Made by a program: the position numbers and the translations under genes
Notes under the pieces: model-generated
The model's database searches: none
Told to the model about the DNA's origin: nothing
What the model saw: the letters and a program-made list of their open reading frames with translations, nothing else
In this document: one piece after another, positions 1 through 6,485 of the stretch
Numbering within the stretch: the stretch's first letter is position 1
Layout of the letters: each line of letters opens with the position of its first letter
From: Planctomycetaceae bacterium UBA2972
GTDB lineage: Bacteria; Planctomycetota; Planctomycetia; Pirellulales; Pirellulaceae
Reading direction: 5' to 3'
Assembly: GCA_002348315.1 (NCBI GenBank)
Contig: DEAW01000187.1
Span: 20,306-27,794, forward strand
DNA length: 7,489 nucleotides

Positions 1-280
1 ATGCAGTATTTGAGGCGTTGTCTAGTGGGGCTATAGCAGGCGCGCCTTTGGATTGTTTTGAAGGCGAGCCAGTGACTGCACCACTTCGTTTCTGAGCATG
101 GGAAACGTAATGCTCGCGCCTCATAGTATTGCGTGGATGAATGAATTGTTTCGAGATATTGGCAAAATAGTCTGTAAAAATATTGTTTTTGTTTCCCATG
201 GCTTAATGAACCCGGAAGTACTGCAGAAAGTGTCGTTTCAGGCAAAGTGGAAACGAATTGTAGAAAGTCTTCAATGCTAA
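1..280 (+). pseudogene. D-2-hydroxyacid dehydrogenase, C-terminal part, frameshifted
   Basis: This is the 3' end of an NAD-dependent D-isomer-specific 2-hydroxyacid dehydrogenase whose start lies left of the window. From base 3 the frame reads AVFEALSSGAIAGAPLDCFEGEP, typical of the end of the nucleotide-binding domain in this family (active-site region with ...GAALDVFE.EP), then stops at TGA 93-95. The expected continuation, NVMLAPHSIAWMNELFRDIG, lies one frame away and runs to the TAA at 278-280. It contains the family's NVxLxPH motif with the catalytic-region His. Adding one base in the T run at 89-91 would give PLRFLSMGNVML, and the GEP-to-NV distance would then match what I recall for the family. 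The C-terminal tail after SHG looks a few residues shorter than usual. Homology is recognised by motif only. Whether the break is a true mutation, a recoding site or a homopolymer sequencing error cannot be told from this window. Confidence 0.8.
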
Positions 281-300
281 ATCGATATGATACGGCCAAA

Positions 301-351
301 TTCTTAGGCGTGTAGCAAACTATCGACATGCGACAGTGCGCTGTCCTAGAA
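301..351 (+). other. Inverted repeat upstream of the DUF2157 gene
   Basis: A perfect 5-bp stem, GACAG/CTGTC with a TGCG loop, lies at 332-345. It is flanked by a second, imperfect pairing between TTCTTAG (301-307) and CTAGAA (346-351), which needs one bulged T. No T tract follows, so it is not a convincing intrinsic terminator. It sits between the end of the dehydrogenase remnant and the likely start of the membrane operon, so it could belong to a leader transcript or be coincidental. The rest of 281-432 shows no recognisable gene or strong promoter. Confidence 0.25.
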
Positions 352-432
352 ACGCTACAGACGACGACAGATCGAACGGCTAACATTAATCACAGTCATG
401 TGCGTGGCCAAAGCAATGTGAGACTATTCGGA

Positions 433-1539
433 ATGAGCACTTTTAGAAATATTGTAGGCGATTCAGAAGCTGATTCGGTTCTGGACGAATCCGGCGATCG
501 CGGTTTGGTTGAGGCATGGAGTGTCGGAGGTCTGCTCGATAAGGACGATCGGCGACGTGCTTTCCAAGTGCTTTACCCACGCAGAACCACAGACAGGCTA
601 TTGCGGAAAGCCTGGACTGTTCTGACCGCACTATTTTTTCTCAGTGGCGTATCGGCTATTGTCGCAGCAAACTGGTCCGAACTGAATACCTTTTTCCGGC
701 TGGGGATCATGAACCTCTTGTACCTTGGTTGTATTTCCATCGCAGTCTACAAGGGAGTCGAAACGACTACGGGGAAGATATTCGTTTCCGGATCAGCGTT
801 TTTAGTTGGTATGCTGTTGGTGATTCTCACTCAGGAATTCCAGTTTAATATCGAAGGCCAGTGGTTTTACGGTGTGTGGTGCTTGCTGTCTCTGCCCCTG
901 GTAGTAGTCGCGAGATGCTTGCCTTTATGGGTTGGCTGGTGCATCCTCTTACGATTATTACTAGCCTCGATGTTTATTCACCTGGATGACGATTGGCAAA
1001 CGCGAGGATATACGTTGGAATATCGTACTTGGTTGTTTGTGGCGGCGGCAGCACTTACGTTATTGATCCGAAACCAATACCTAAAGTTATGGGCGGATAA
1101 AGCTGACTGGTTACGCCCGAGTTGGGCAAAATTCATCCTGTATGCTGAATTGCACGCGTTGAGCGTAGGTATGTTGGTCACATACTTCAATGAATGCTGG
1201 CAAGCCATTTGTGGACGAAGCCTCGGTCAGGGATTTCATGTTTATCGAGCATTTCTTTTGGTCGTTCTGGCTCTCGGGATTCTTGGTGTTCACCGCAGGA
1301 TTCGAAAACAGGGTATAAAGGCTGTTTGGTTTTTAAGCCTTTCGGTATTGGCAATCATTATGGCGTTAGTATTCATATGGTGCATTGTCCTTTTCGGTCA
1401 CACTATGCCTTCGGCATCCGACTTGTTATTGGCAGCCATCATTGCATTTGGCCTGTTTGTTGCAGGCGTGCGATATGTCAGTATCTTCAAAGAGACAAAC
1501 TCCGTTGGTTCATTGGCGGAGGGCCAGTCGAATGTCTGA
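433..1539 (+). CDS. DUF2157 family multi-pass membrane protein
   Basis: This 368-residue integral membrane protein has the layout of the DUF2157 family. A soluble N-terminal segment (about 20-60) carries LVEAWSVGGLLDKDD, like the family's 'W...GLI....' start. It is followed by a basic patch and a first membrane helix ending in IVAANWSEL (about 76-84), which matches the family's VAANW-type signature. About ten hydrophobic segments follow, near 61-79, 89-107, 115-133, 147-182, 198-213, 230-251, 271-288, 299-321 and 327-347. The FNIEGQWFYGVWCLLSLPLV stretch (138-157) corresponds to the conserved W.LL.LPL region. The frame is also open to an ATG at 328, but the extra 35 residues look unlike the family and cover a hairpin, so the ATG at 433 is preferred; neither start has a strong ribosome site. 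It overlaps the next gene by 8 bases. The family's function is unknown to me; inner-membrane location is inferred from hydrophobicity. Confidence 0.85.
   Translation: MSTFRNIVGDSEADSVLDESGDRGLVEAWSVGGLLDKDDRRRAFQVLYPRRTTDRLLRKAWTVLTALFFLSGVSAIVAANWSELNTFFRLGIMNLLYLGCISIAVYKGVETTTGKIFVSGSAFLVGMLLVILTQEFQFNIEGQWFYGVWCLLSLPLVVVARCLPLWVGWCILLRLLLASMFIHLDDDWQTRGYTLEYRTWLFVAAAALTLLIRNQYLKLWADKADWLRPSWAKFILYAELHALSVGMLVTYFNECWQAICGRSLGQGFHVYRAFLLVVLALGILGVHRRIRKQGIKAVWFLSLSVLAIIMALVFIWCIVLFGHTMPSASDLLLAAIIAFGLFVAGVRYVSIFKETNSVGSLAEGQSNV
1518..1523 (+). promoter_or_regulatory. Ribosome binding site fixing the DUF4401 start
   Basis: GGAGGG ends 8 bases before the ATG at 1532. It lies inside the last codons of the DUF2157 gene and selects this start over the in-frame ATG at 1385, which would give 49 additional residues wholly overlapping the upstream gene. 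Confidence 0.7.
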
Positions 1540-2734
1540 ATCTATTAGCGCGCCACAAGGGTCCATCGGGTCTTTGTTGGCAAGTGTTACACAAAGAGAA
1601 GACGCGGAATATGAAAAACTGTTGGAAGTGGCGACCCGCCGGATTGCTGTGAAGACGTGTCCTTTGTATCTGCGAGTGCTGATAGGAGTGGGTGCTACAG
1701 TAGTTGGTGCGTTATTGATAGGGATGTGGAGCAGAAACGGAATGCTTAGCCATCCATTCCCAGTTTTGATTTTAGGGTCGATAATACTCGCAGCTGCGTT
1801 ATACCTCTATCGCAAGACTCAGGATCTCGAACAGAGCGGATTGTCCTATGCAATTACGCAGCAACTTTCGTTTGTTGGGGTGTTTAAGGGAAAGCTATTA
1901 CTCGTTATCGGTGCAAATGGTGTTCTCCCCTATCATTACGAAGAACTCGCAGTATTTTTAGCCACATTAGCATTTACGCTCGCAACCTATTGGTTGTGGG
2001 ACGTATATGTTGATCGTTTCGTTTCCAGTTTTGCTACGATCGTGACTGGGATTATTGCTTGTGAAGAATTGATGCGGGACGCATACGGAGTGGGAACCTA
2101 TTGGGTGGCTGCGTTCGTCCATTTACTATTGCCGCTGGCTGTTTGGGCATTTTTGTCGCCCAGAGTTAACCAGAAGTATCATCCTATGGCGATTGCCGCA
2201 GTGTGTAATGTTGGTTGGGTAAGCATATTAGGAATGTTCTCAAACGCTATCGGCCCGACAAATTGGTTAACCTGTTTCCGCTGGGCGGCTGATATTACGA
2301 CGGGATTCGTACCTGTTGGATTTTACGTAGTGTCATTGATTTGTATGTTCTGTTCTATTGGCAGTTTGATCTGGGTAATCCTTTGGGGGTATGGCCGGGA
2401 AAACCCTCTAAAGAATAACTACGTTCGAGTGGCGGTTGTTGTGAGTCTTGCACTGGGCATGACAGGTATTACCTCATGTGTGATAGCTATTCTGGTCATT
2501 GTGATAGGCTACGTTGCGCATGATCGTTTGATTTCGATCGTTGGCATGATGTATCTTCCAATTTCATTATTTATCGCGACCCATAGTCTTAGCGCCGGAT
2601 TAATGTTGAACGGATTCGTCTTGATAGGAATGTCCGGGGTGATGTTGGCAGGTTATTTCGCGTTGAAACGATGGTGTTTCGCAGACGATGCAGAAAATGC
2701 CGTTGGGCAGACGCGAATTGGTGGTGAAGTATGA
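1532..2734 (+). CDS. DUF4401 family multi-pass membrane protein
   Basis: This 400-residue protein starts MSESISAPQG from an ATG with a GGAGGG ribosome site. A soluble N-terminal part (1-43) leads into CPLYLRVLIGVGATVVGALL (43-62), which fits the DUF4401 opening, where a P-W/L-Y-x-R-L stretch precedes the first helix. About ten more hydrophobic segments follow, near 77-95, 140-157, 188-208, 217-238, 258-286, 299-330, 334-349 and 358-377. The C-terminal HDRLISIVGMMYLPISLFIA (330-349) resembles the family's last conserved block, but the usual YYY..L..TLL.KS element is poorly kept, so this is a divergent member. It overlaps the upstream gene by 8 bases and the downstream gene by 4 (ATGA), implying coupled translation. 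Its role is unknown; the fixed company of a DUF2157 and a GDYXXLXY protein suggests the three act together in the membrane. Confidence 0.82.
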   Translation: MSESISAPQGSIGSLLASVTQREDAEYEKLLEVATRRIAVKTCPLYLRVLIGVGATVVGALLIGMWSRNGMLSHPFPVLILGSIILAAALYLYRKTQDLEQSGLSYAITQQLSFVGVFKGKLLLVIGANGVLPYHYEELAVFLATLAFTLATYWLWDVYVDRFVSSFATIVTGIIACEELMRDAYGVGTYWVAAFVHLLLPLAVWAFLSPRVNQKYHPMAIAAVCNVGWVSILGMFSNAIGPTNWLTCFRWAADITTGFVPVGFYVVSLICMFCSIGSLIWVILWGYGRENPLKNNYVRVAVVVSLALGMTGITSCVIAILVIVIGYVAHDRLISIVGMMYLPISLFIATHSLSAGLMLNGFVLIGMSGVMLAGYFALKRWCFADDAENAVGQTRIGGEV

Positions 2735-3324
2735 AGTTAAGCACACTCGTTATATTACTTACCAGTTGCTGCACCCTTGGTTATGTCAACTATCTGGCCT
2801 TTAGTCAGTATGCTCTGCGTCATAGTGCCGATTCGGTGTTTTTGGAGTTGGCCCCGATAGATCCTCTTTCACTGTTTACCGGACAGTATATGAATGTTAG
2901 CTTTTCGGCTGAAAGTTCGAGGCTTTCCGTAGATCAGGTACAGAGTGGTTTGCAGGGTGGAGCGGTCGGAGTATTCGATTTAAATGACCGTGGAATTGGA
3001 GAGTTAAAGGAAGTCGCTGGGCGCAGGCCGACAGAGGAGCAACGAAGGGCGTGGAACGAGAAATACGGTCTCGATGGTTACATCCTGTTCCAATTGAGAG
3101 TCAGCCCGGCAAAGAGAAACCTCAAGCCCGATTCGGATCGTCGTGAAGAGTTTAAAGTGTACATCGACCAACGCCAATTTAGCTTCGAAGAGAATACAGA
3201 ATATAAATACCGAGACGCTCGTTACGGTTTTTTCCGAGTCCAGCCGAACGGGCAGTATACGTTAATCGACTTAGCAGATGCGAATCTGCGGCTTCTGAGT
3301 CCTCAATCAGCCAGTGCGGAATAG
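2731..3324 (+). CDS. GDYXXLXY domain protein, membrane-anchored
   Basis: This 197-residue protein has one N-terminal hydrophobic segment (about 4-24) acting as an uncleaved anchor or signal, then a soluble domain probably outside the cytoplasm. Residues 42-58, PIDPLSLFTGQYMNVSF, align with the family's 'P.DPR.L..GDYxxLxY' signature, but the Asp is Gln52 and the final Tyr is Phe58. The C-terminal half (143-187) with QRQFSFEENTEYKYRDARYG and RVQPNGQYTLIDL fits the family's second conserved block, in which an (R/Q).f..E... segment precedes a final strand pair. An insert rich in charged residues (about 95-140) separates the two blocks. The start overlaps the DUF4401 stop as ATGA, with GGTGGTGA just upstream as a possible ribosome site. 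Members are commonly found beside DUF2157 and DUF4401 genes; function is unknown. Confidence 0.82.
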   Translation: MKLSTLVILLTSCCTLGYVNYLAFSQYALRHSADSVFLELAPIDPLSLFTGQYMNVSFSAESSRLSVDQVQSGLQGGAVGVFDLNDRGIGELKEVAGRRPTEEQRRAWNEKYGLDGYILFQLRVSPAKRNLKPDSDRREEFKVYIDQRQFSFEENTEYKYRDARYGFFRVQPNGQYTLIDLADANLRLLSPQSASAE

Positions 3325-3365
3325 CTACTCGCGTGTGAAAATAGAGAGTGAGTCGTTAGGTGCTT

Positions 3366-3424
3366 GACTCCGACGGTGTCTGGTTAACCTGATTAATCAG
3401 GAACTGGAGTCTTAGTTTGAAGAC
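3366..3424. terminator. Nested inverted repeats between convergent genes, possible bidirectional terminator
   Basis: The 87-base gap between the converging genes holds several paired elements. A perfect 14-base palindrome CCTGATTAATCAGG lies at 3388-3401, preceded by the palindrome GGTTAACC (3382-3389). The palindrome is enclosed by GACTCC (3366-3371) pairing with GGAGTC (3406-3411). A further GTCTT/AAGAC stem (3409-3413 and 3420-3424) overlaps the minus-strand stop codon. No long T run follows on either strand, so classical intrinsic termination is uncertain; position between converging genes is the main argument. The 14-base palindrome could instead bind a dimeric regulator. Confidence 0.35.
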
Positions 3425-5088
3425 GGGACGATCCTTTTGATTTCATAATCACCCGTTGATTGATGCGGGGTCATAGGCCATGTATCCGTCCTAAATGGAT
3501 AGGCCGGAAGTTCCTTGCCGTTGAGCAGTGTCCCGTGCGGCAAATTACTGAAGCCATAGCGTACGGCCACAGGCGAATCGATTTCATCGTGCCACACTAT
3601 GAGTTGCTTCTTTCCTCCATCGATACGAGCCTGAGCATGGTGGAATTCACGATCCTTGCCAGCGATATAGAAGCCTGCGACGATATCTTTGTCGAGACGG
3701 AGGCCGTCTGCTGTATCTTCTTCGAAGGTAATGATGACTTTGCCGTCTTTTATAAGGTGTGATTTATAGAGTGGACCTTTCCAGTTTATGTTTCTACTAA
3801 TTTGATCCGGGTAGACTTCTGCTAATGCCCAGCGAGCCAATCTTTCACCAACAGGTCTTTTATGTGCTGGGTGAATGCTTCCGTTAGAATTTGTGTCGTA
3901 GGTTGGAATTAGTCCCAGATTATCAAAACGTTGCCAGGTAATGTGTTGTATTTCCCTAATGACATTGGTGTGGTGATTCATATCGTATGTCATACTGCGA
4001 CGATTGCTCCACCCGGCAATTTGGACAAGACCAAAAGGAAGGTCGGGTCTGGAAAAGACGCGTCGCCAATCTGAAATGACAGCCGGAAAGGTTGCGTAAA
4101 AAGGTTTCCAGCTTGTACCGAAGGAATTGTTTTCGCCCTGATAAAACAGCACGCCACGGACTGAGAATTGCGCAATTGGAAAAATCATCCCGTTGATCAT
4201 ACCGGCGGGATGGCGTTTGTGGCCTGGATTAATATAGTCGTTGCCATTGGGCCTACGTGGTTCACGTTCGCCATTTGCTCTGGCCTCTTTAACGGATACC
4301 TCCCAAGCGGTTATGTCTCGTTCATAACGCCGTTTGGCTCCCTCTTCCTCTCCTCCTTCAATCCAGTTTTTGAGATCTGTTTCGAACGAATCGTGGTAGG
4401 GCCTCATTTCGGGGATATCGGCCAATGTCTCGTCAGTTACCCAGTGTTGTGCCATGGTACCACCCCAGGAAACATCGACGAGGCCAACCGGTGTTTTAAG
4501 AATTCGACTGATACGCTGAGCAAAATAGTAACCTACGGCTGTGCAATTCTCGACTTCCGAAGAAATCGCTTTACGCCAATTCCCTTCCGAAGCCGTTGGC
4601 GAATCAACTGGAAAATCGGATTGTGGATGATTGCGCGCTATTAAAGGAATGCGTATGAAACGAATATGCTCGTCCGCCGCCGAGTCGATTTCGAGATCAC
4701 TATCGCGTGACGCTCGCAGCGTCCAGGCCATATTACTTTGGCCGCCACAAATCCAAAGTTCGCCGACTAATATATTCTTGATCTCAATAGCTTCAGTACC
4801 GTCGGTAATTCTAAGAATTCTTGGTATGAATGATTTGTCCGTTGCGGGTAGGTTTGTACGCCAGTTCCCCATAATGTCAGTGGTTGTTGTGGTCTTAACG
4901 TCTCCGAAGGAAATGCTGATCTCAGCACCTTTTGTAGCACTTCCCCAGACCGTGATCGGTTTGTTAGCCTGAAAAATCATGGAATCGCCAAAGATATTTG
5001 GCAGTCGTAAGGTTGTTTCCGTACCGGAAGCAAGTACCGGGGTAAGCAAGAAGAATGCGGATGCCGCGATTATTAGTCTAGTCGTCAT
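3412..5088 (-). CDS. Secreted sialate O-acetylesterase-type SGNH esterase
   Basis: This 558-residue esterase should hydrolyse acetyl esters on sugars such as O-acetylated sialic acid or another acetylated glycan. A Sec signal peptide (about 1-20, ending VLASG) is followed by a beta-rich N-terminal domain (28-105: LRLPNIFGDSMIFQ, then a WGSATKGAEISISFGD stretch), typical of bacterial SIAE proteins. The catalytic domain shows GGQSNMAW at 115-122 with Ser118 as nucleophile, VSWGGT (206-211), LFYQGEN (314-320) and SIHPAHKRPVGERLARWAL (404-422) with His406. The place often held by Asp just before IHP is Ser404; Asp398 a little upstream could serve as the acid. A charged insert (about 236-285) looks helical. 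The C-terminal part (about 436-535) is beta-rich. The gene starts 3 bases after the upstream stop on the same strand, so the two are cotranscribed. No strong Shine-Dalgarno site is seen. True substrate is not determinable. Confidence 0.9.
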   Translation of the reverse strand: MTTRLIIAASAFFLLTPVLASGTETTLRLPNIFGDSMIFQANKPITVWGSATKGAEISISFGDVKTTTTTDIMGNWRTNLPATDKSFIPRILRITDGTEAIEIKNILVGELWICGGQSNMAWTLRASRDSDLEIDSAADEHIRFIRIPLIARNHPQSDFPVDSPTASEGNWRKAISSEVENCTAVGYYFAQRISRILKTPVGLVDVSWGGTMAQHWVTDETLADIPEMRPYHDSFETDLKNWIEGGEEEGAKRRYERDITAWEVSVKEARANGEREPRRPNGNDYINPGHKRHPAGMINGMIFPIAQFSVRGVLFYQGENNSFGTSWKPFYATFPAVISDWRRVFSRPDLPFGLVQIAGWSNRRSMTYDMNHHTNVIREIQHITWQRFDNLGLIPTYDTNSNGSIHPAHKRPVGERLARWALAEVYPDQISRNINWKGPLYKSHLIKDGKVIITFEEDTADGLRLDKDIVAGFYIAGKDREFHHAQARIDGGKKQLIVWHDEIDSPVAVRYGFSNLPHGTLLNGKELPAYPFRTDTWPMTPHQSTGDYEIKRIVPSSN

Positions 5089-5091
5089 GAG

Positions 5092-6381
5092 TCAATCGTT
5101 CTTTAGTATTTGTTTCAGTGGTTTTCGGGGGTCGCTATTGAGGTTGGGTAAAGGAGCGTTCGGGTAGTCGACTGGTTTGTACTGGATAGATAATTCAGGA
5201 GTGTCGTATCGTTTCCCATCATTTTTCCAGGAGCGGATCGCTCTATCGAGTATTCCAGATGTAAGATACGTGCGTTCGACTGGATAAGACGGTTTTCCTG
5301 TATGCATCATTCGTTCGATTGCTTTCGTCAAATAGGCAAAATGCGGATAATGGGATTCAGTCCGTTCTTCAAACTGCATTGCCAATGGTTCTTCGATATT
5401 CTTTAGTTTGACGGCTACTGCGGTTCGATGGACAGTTTGTAACATGAACTGTACGCCCTTAAATCCATCTTCACATTCGAAGAGGATGACGGAACGTTGT
5501 GGTGCGATCATTGGAGAGATATTTAAATTGGCTTTGGGTACAACATCAAGTGCAGCGTGGAACAGTTCTCTGGAAACCGTACCGTCGTGAAAGACCTGTT
5601 CCACGGCATCTCCTTCGAGTAACCGCACCCATTTTACTCCTGTTTTTGCACCCCGTCGTTTTTCGATTACACTTTGTAACGAATCTAATGCATGGCTTGC
5701 GTAAATATCCAATCCGTCATAACCGATTCCGACGGCCGCTTCGATATCTGCATCCATCGGGATTTTTGGATCAGGAATACGAAAGCTGACCGGTAATGAT
5801 GAACCGGCCATAAACGGCAGTCGCAGCTCTTTAGCGCGTTGGTACATCCAATCAGCGTCTTTCCATTGGGGGCCGAGATGTTTGTCATTGAAAATGGGAA
5901 CACGTTTATTGAATAACTCTAGGGTATCAGTGATTTCCTCAAAAAAACGACGTCTTGGATAAAGGTGTTGTCCGAGATCGTTCCAGGGATAATCCCCGTG
6001 TTCTCCAATACTAATTACACCGTCGACAGGTACGGAATCCGTCCCACAAGTAATTGTTTCGTGGATCGTGTCAAACATTGGTACATCATGTTTTTCACAA
6101 AGACCTACCGAAAGGTCATCGTCGCCAATTTGTTCGACATAGAGTGAAGCTAATTCGAGTGCCGGACCGGGACCTCCATCGTGTTTCCAGCCTTCAAGGA
6201 TCTTTCCCAGGATTACATCTGCGTGCGAGCCCTGTCTATAGACTGTGGCGACCGCCGCGACTCGTTTTGGTGTGCTGGGGCGTCTTGTTGCTGCCGGTAG
6301 AGAAGCGGTCGCTAACATTGCTAGAGCTGATGAGCCACTCGTTAGAAAATGTCTGCGGGATTGATTTGATCTACTCTTCAT
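5092..6381 (-). CDS. Tat-exported conserved protein of unknown function
   Basis: This 429-residue protein begins with a twin-arginine signal: SRRHFLTSG at residues 8-16, a hydrophobic stretch to about 27, and a likely AxA-type cleavage region near ASLPAA (26-31). The mature part starts KRVAAVATVYRQGSHADVI (39-57), resembling the first strand-loop-helix of a Rossmann-like fold. Strongly conserved-looking blocks are GEHGDYPWNDLGQHLYPRRR (126-145), FNDKHLGPQW (164-173), PFMAGSSLPV (189-198) and YDGLDIYASHALDSLQSVIE (221-240). The end (VERTYLTSGILDRAIRS, 368-384) recalls the C-terminus of Gfo/Idh/MocA oxidoreductases, a weak hint only. I recognise the pattern as a planctomycete-type uncharacterised secreted family; no activity is assigned. 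The ATG at 6381 is chosen because AAAGGAG precedes it and the Tat motif follows; an upstream ATG at 6453 would add 24 residues before the signal. It is the first gene of an operon with the esterase. Confidence 0.82.
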   Translation of the reverse strand: MKSRSNQSRRHFLTSGSSALAMLATASLPAATRRPSTPKRVAAVATVYRQGSHADVILGKILEGWKHDGGPGPALELASLYVEQIGDDDLSVGLCEKHDVPMFDTIHETITCGTDSVPVDGVISIGEHGDYPWNDLGQHLYPRRRFFEEITDTLELFNKRVPIFNDKHLGPQWKDADWMYQRAKELRLPFMAGSSLPVSFRIPDPKIPMDADIEAAVGIGYDGLDIYASHALDSLQSVIEKRRGAKTGVKWVRLLEGDAVEQVFHDGTVSRELFHAALDVVPKANLNISPMIAPQRSVILFECEDGFKGVQFMLQTVHRTAVAVKLKNIEEPLAMQFEERTESHYPHFAYLTKAIERMMHTGKPSYPVERTYLTSGILDRAIRSWKNDGKRYDTPELSIQYKPVDYPNAPLPNLNSDPRKPLKQILKND

Positions 6382-6485
6382 GGCCGTACTCCTTTGCCCT
6401 GATTTTACCACTTTAAACCGACTGATGGACAATACGTTAGAATAGAGCGTCAATTGGTGACGACTGTTAGGAAGTGAGACACTTT
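6382..6485. promoter_or_regulatory. Divergent promoter region between Tat-protein operon and sulfatase
   Basis: These 104 bases separate two divergent transcription units, so promoters for both should lie here. On the minus strand a TAAAAT box (6402-6407) and TTGTCC (6427-6432) are separated by 19 bases, a poor but possible sigma-70 pair; another TTGACG lies further upstream at about 6447-6452. On the plus strand AGGAAGTGAG (6469-6478) precedes the sulfatase ATG. No clear operator repeat was found. Shared control of both units is a reasonable inference, not shown. Confidence 0.35.
6389..6395 (-). promoter_or_regulatory. Ribosome binding site for the Tat protein
   Basis: Read on the minus strand this is AAAGGAG, ending 7 bases before the ATG at 6381. 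It is the strongest Shine-Dalgarno site in this half of the window and decides for the 6381 start over the upstream ATG at 6453. Confidence 0.75.

Noticed and set aside
98..280. Stand-alone 60-residue protein
   Set aside because: The sequence is the C-terminus of a 2-hydroxyacid dehydrogenase whose preceding part is in the adjacent frame; it is annotated as part of the broken gene.
1385..1531. N-terminal extension of the DUF4401 protein from the ATG at 1385
   Set aside because: It overlaps the DUF2157 gene fully, shows no family resemblance, and a good ribosome site exists for the ATG at 1532.
1194..1652. Plus-strand 152-residue open frame
   Set aside because: It runs in a third frame across the junction of the two membrane genes; its composition (rich in Cys, Trp, Ser, His) is typical of a shadow frame.
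4168..4644. Plus-strand 158-residue open frame
   Set aside because: It is antisense to the well-supported esterase, has no ribosome site and no recognisable motif.
6054..6416. Plus-strand 120-residue open frame
   Set aside because: It is antisense to the Tat-signal protein, whose signal peptide, ribosome site and conserved blocks are clear.
6382..6453. 24-residue extension of the Tat protein from the ATG at 6453
   Set aside because: No ribosome site lies before it, it would place the twin-arginine motif unusually far from the start, and AAAGGAG precedes the ATG at 6381.
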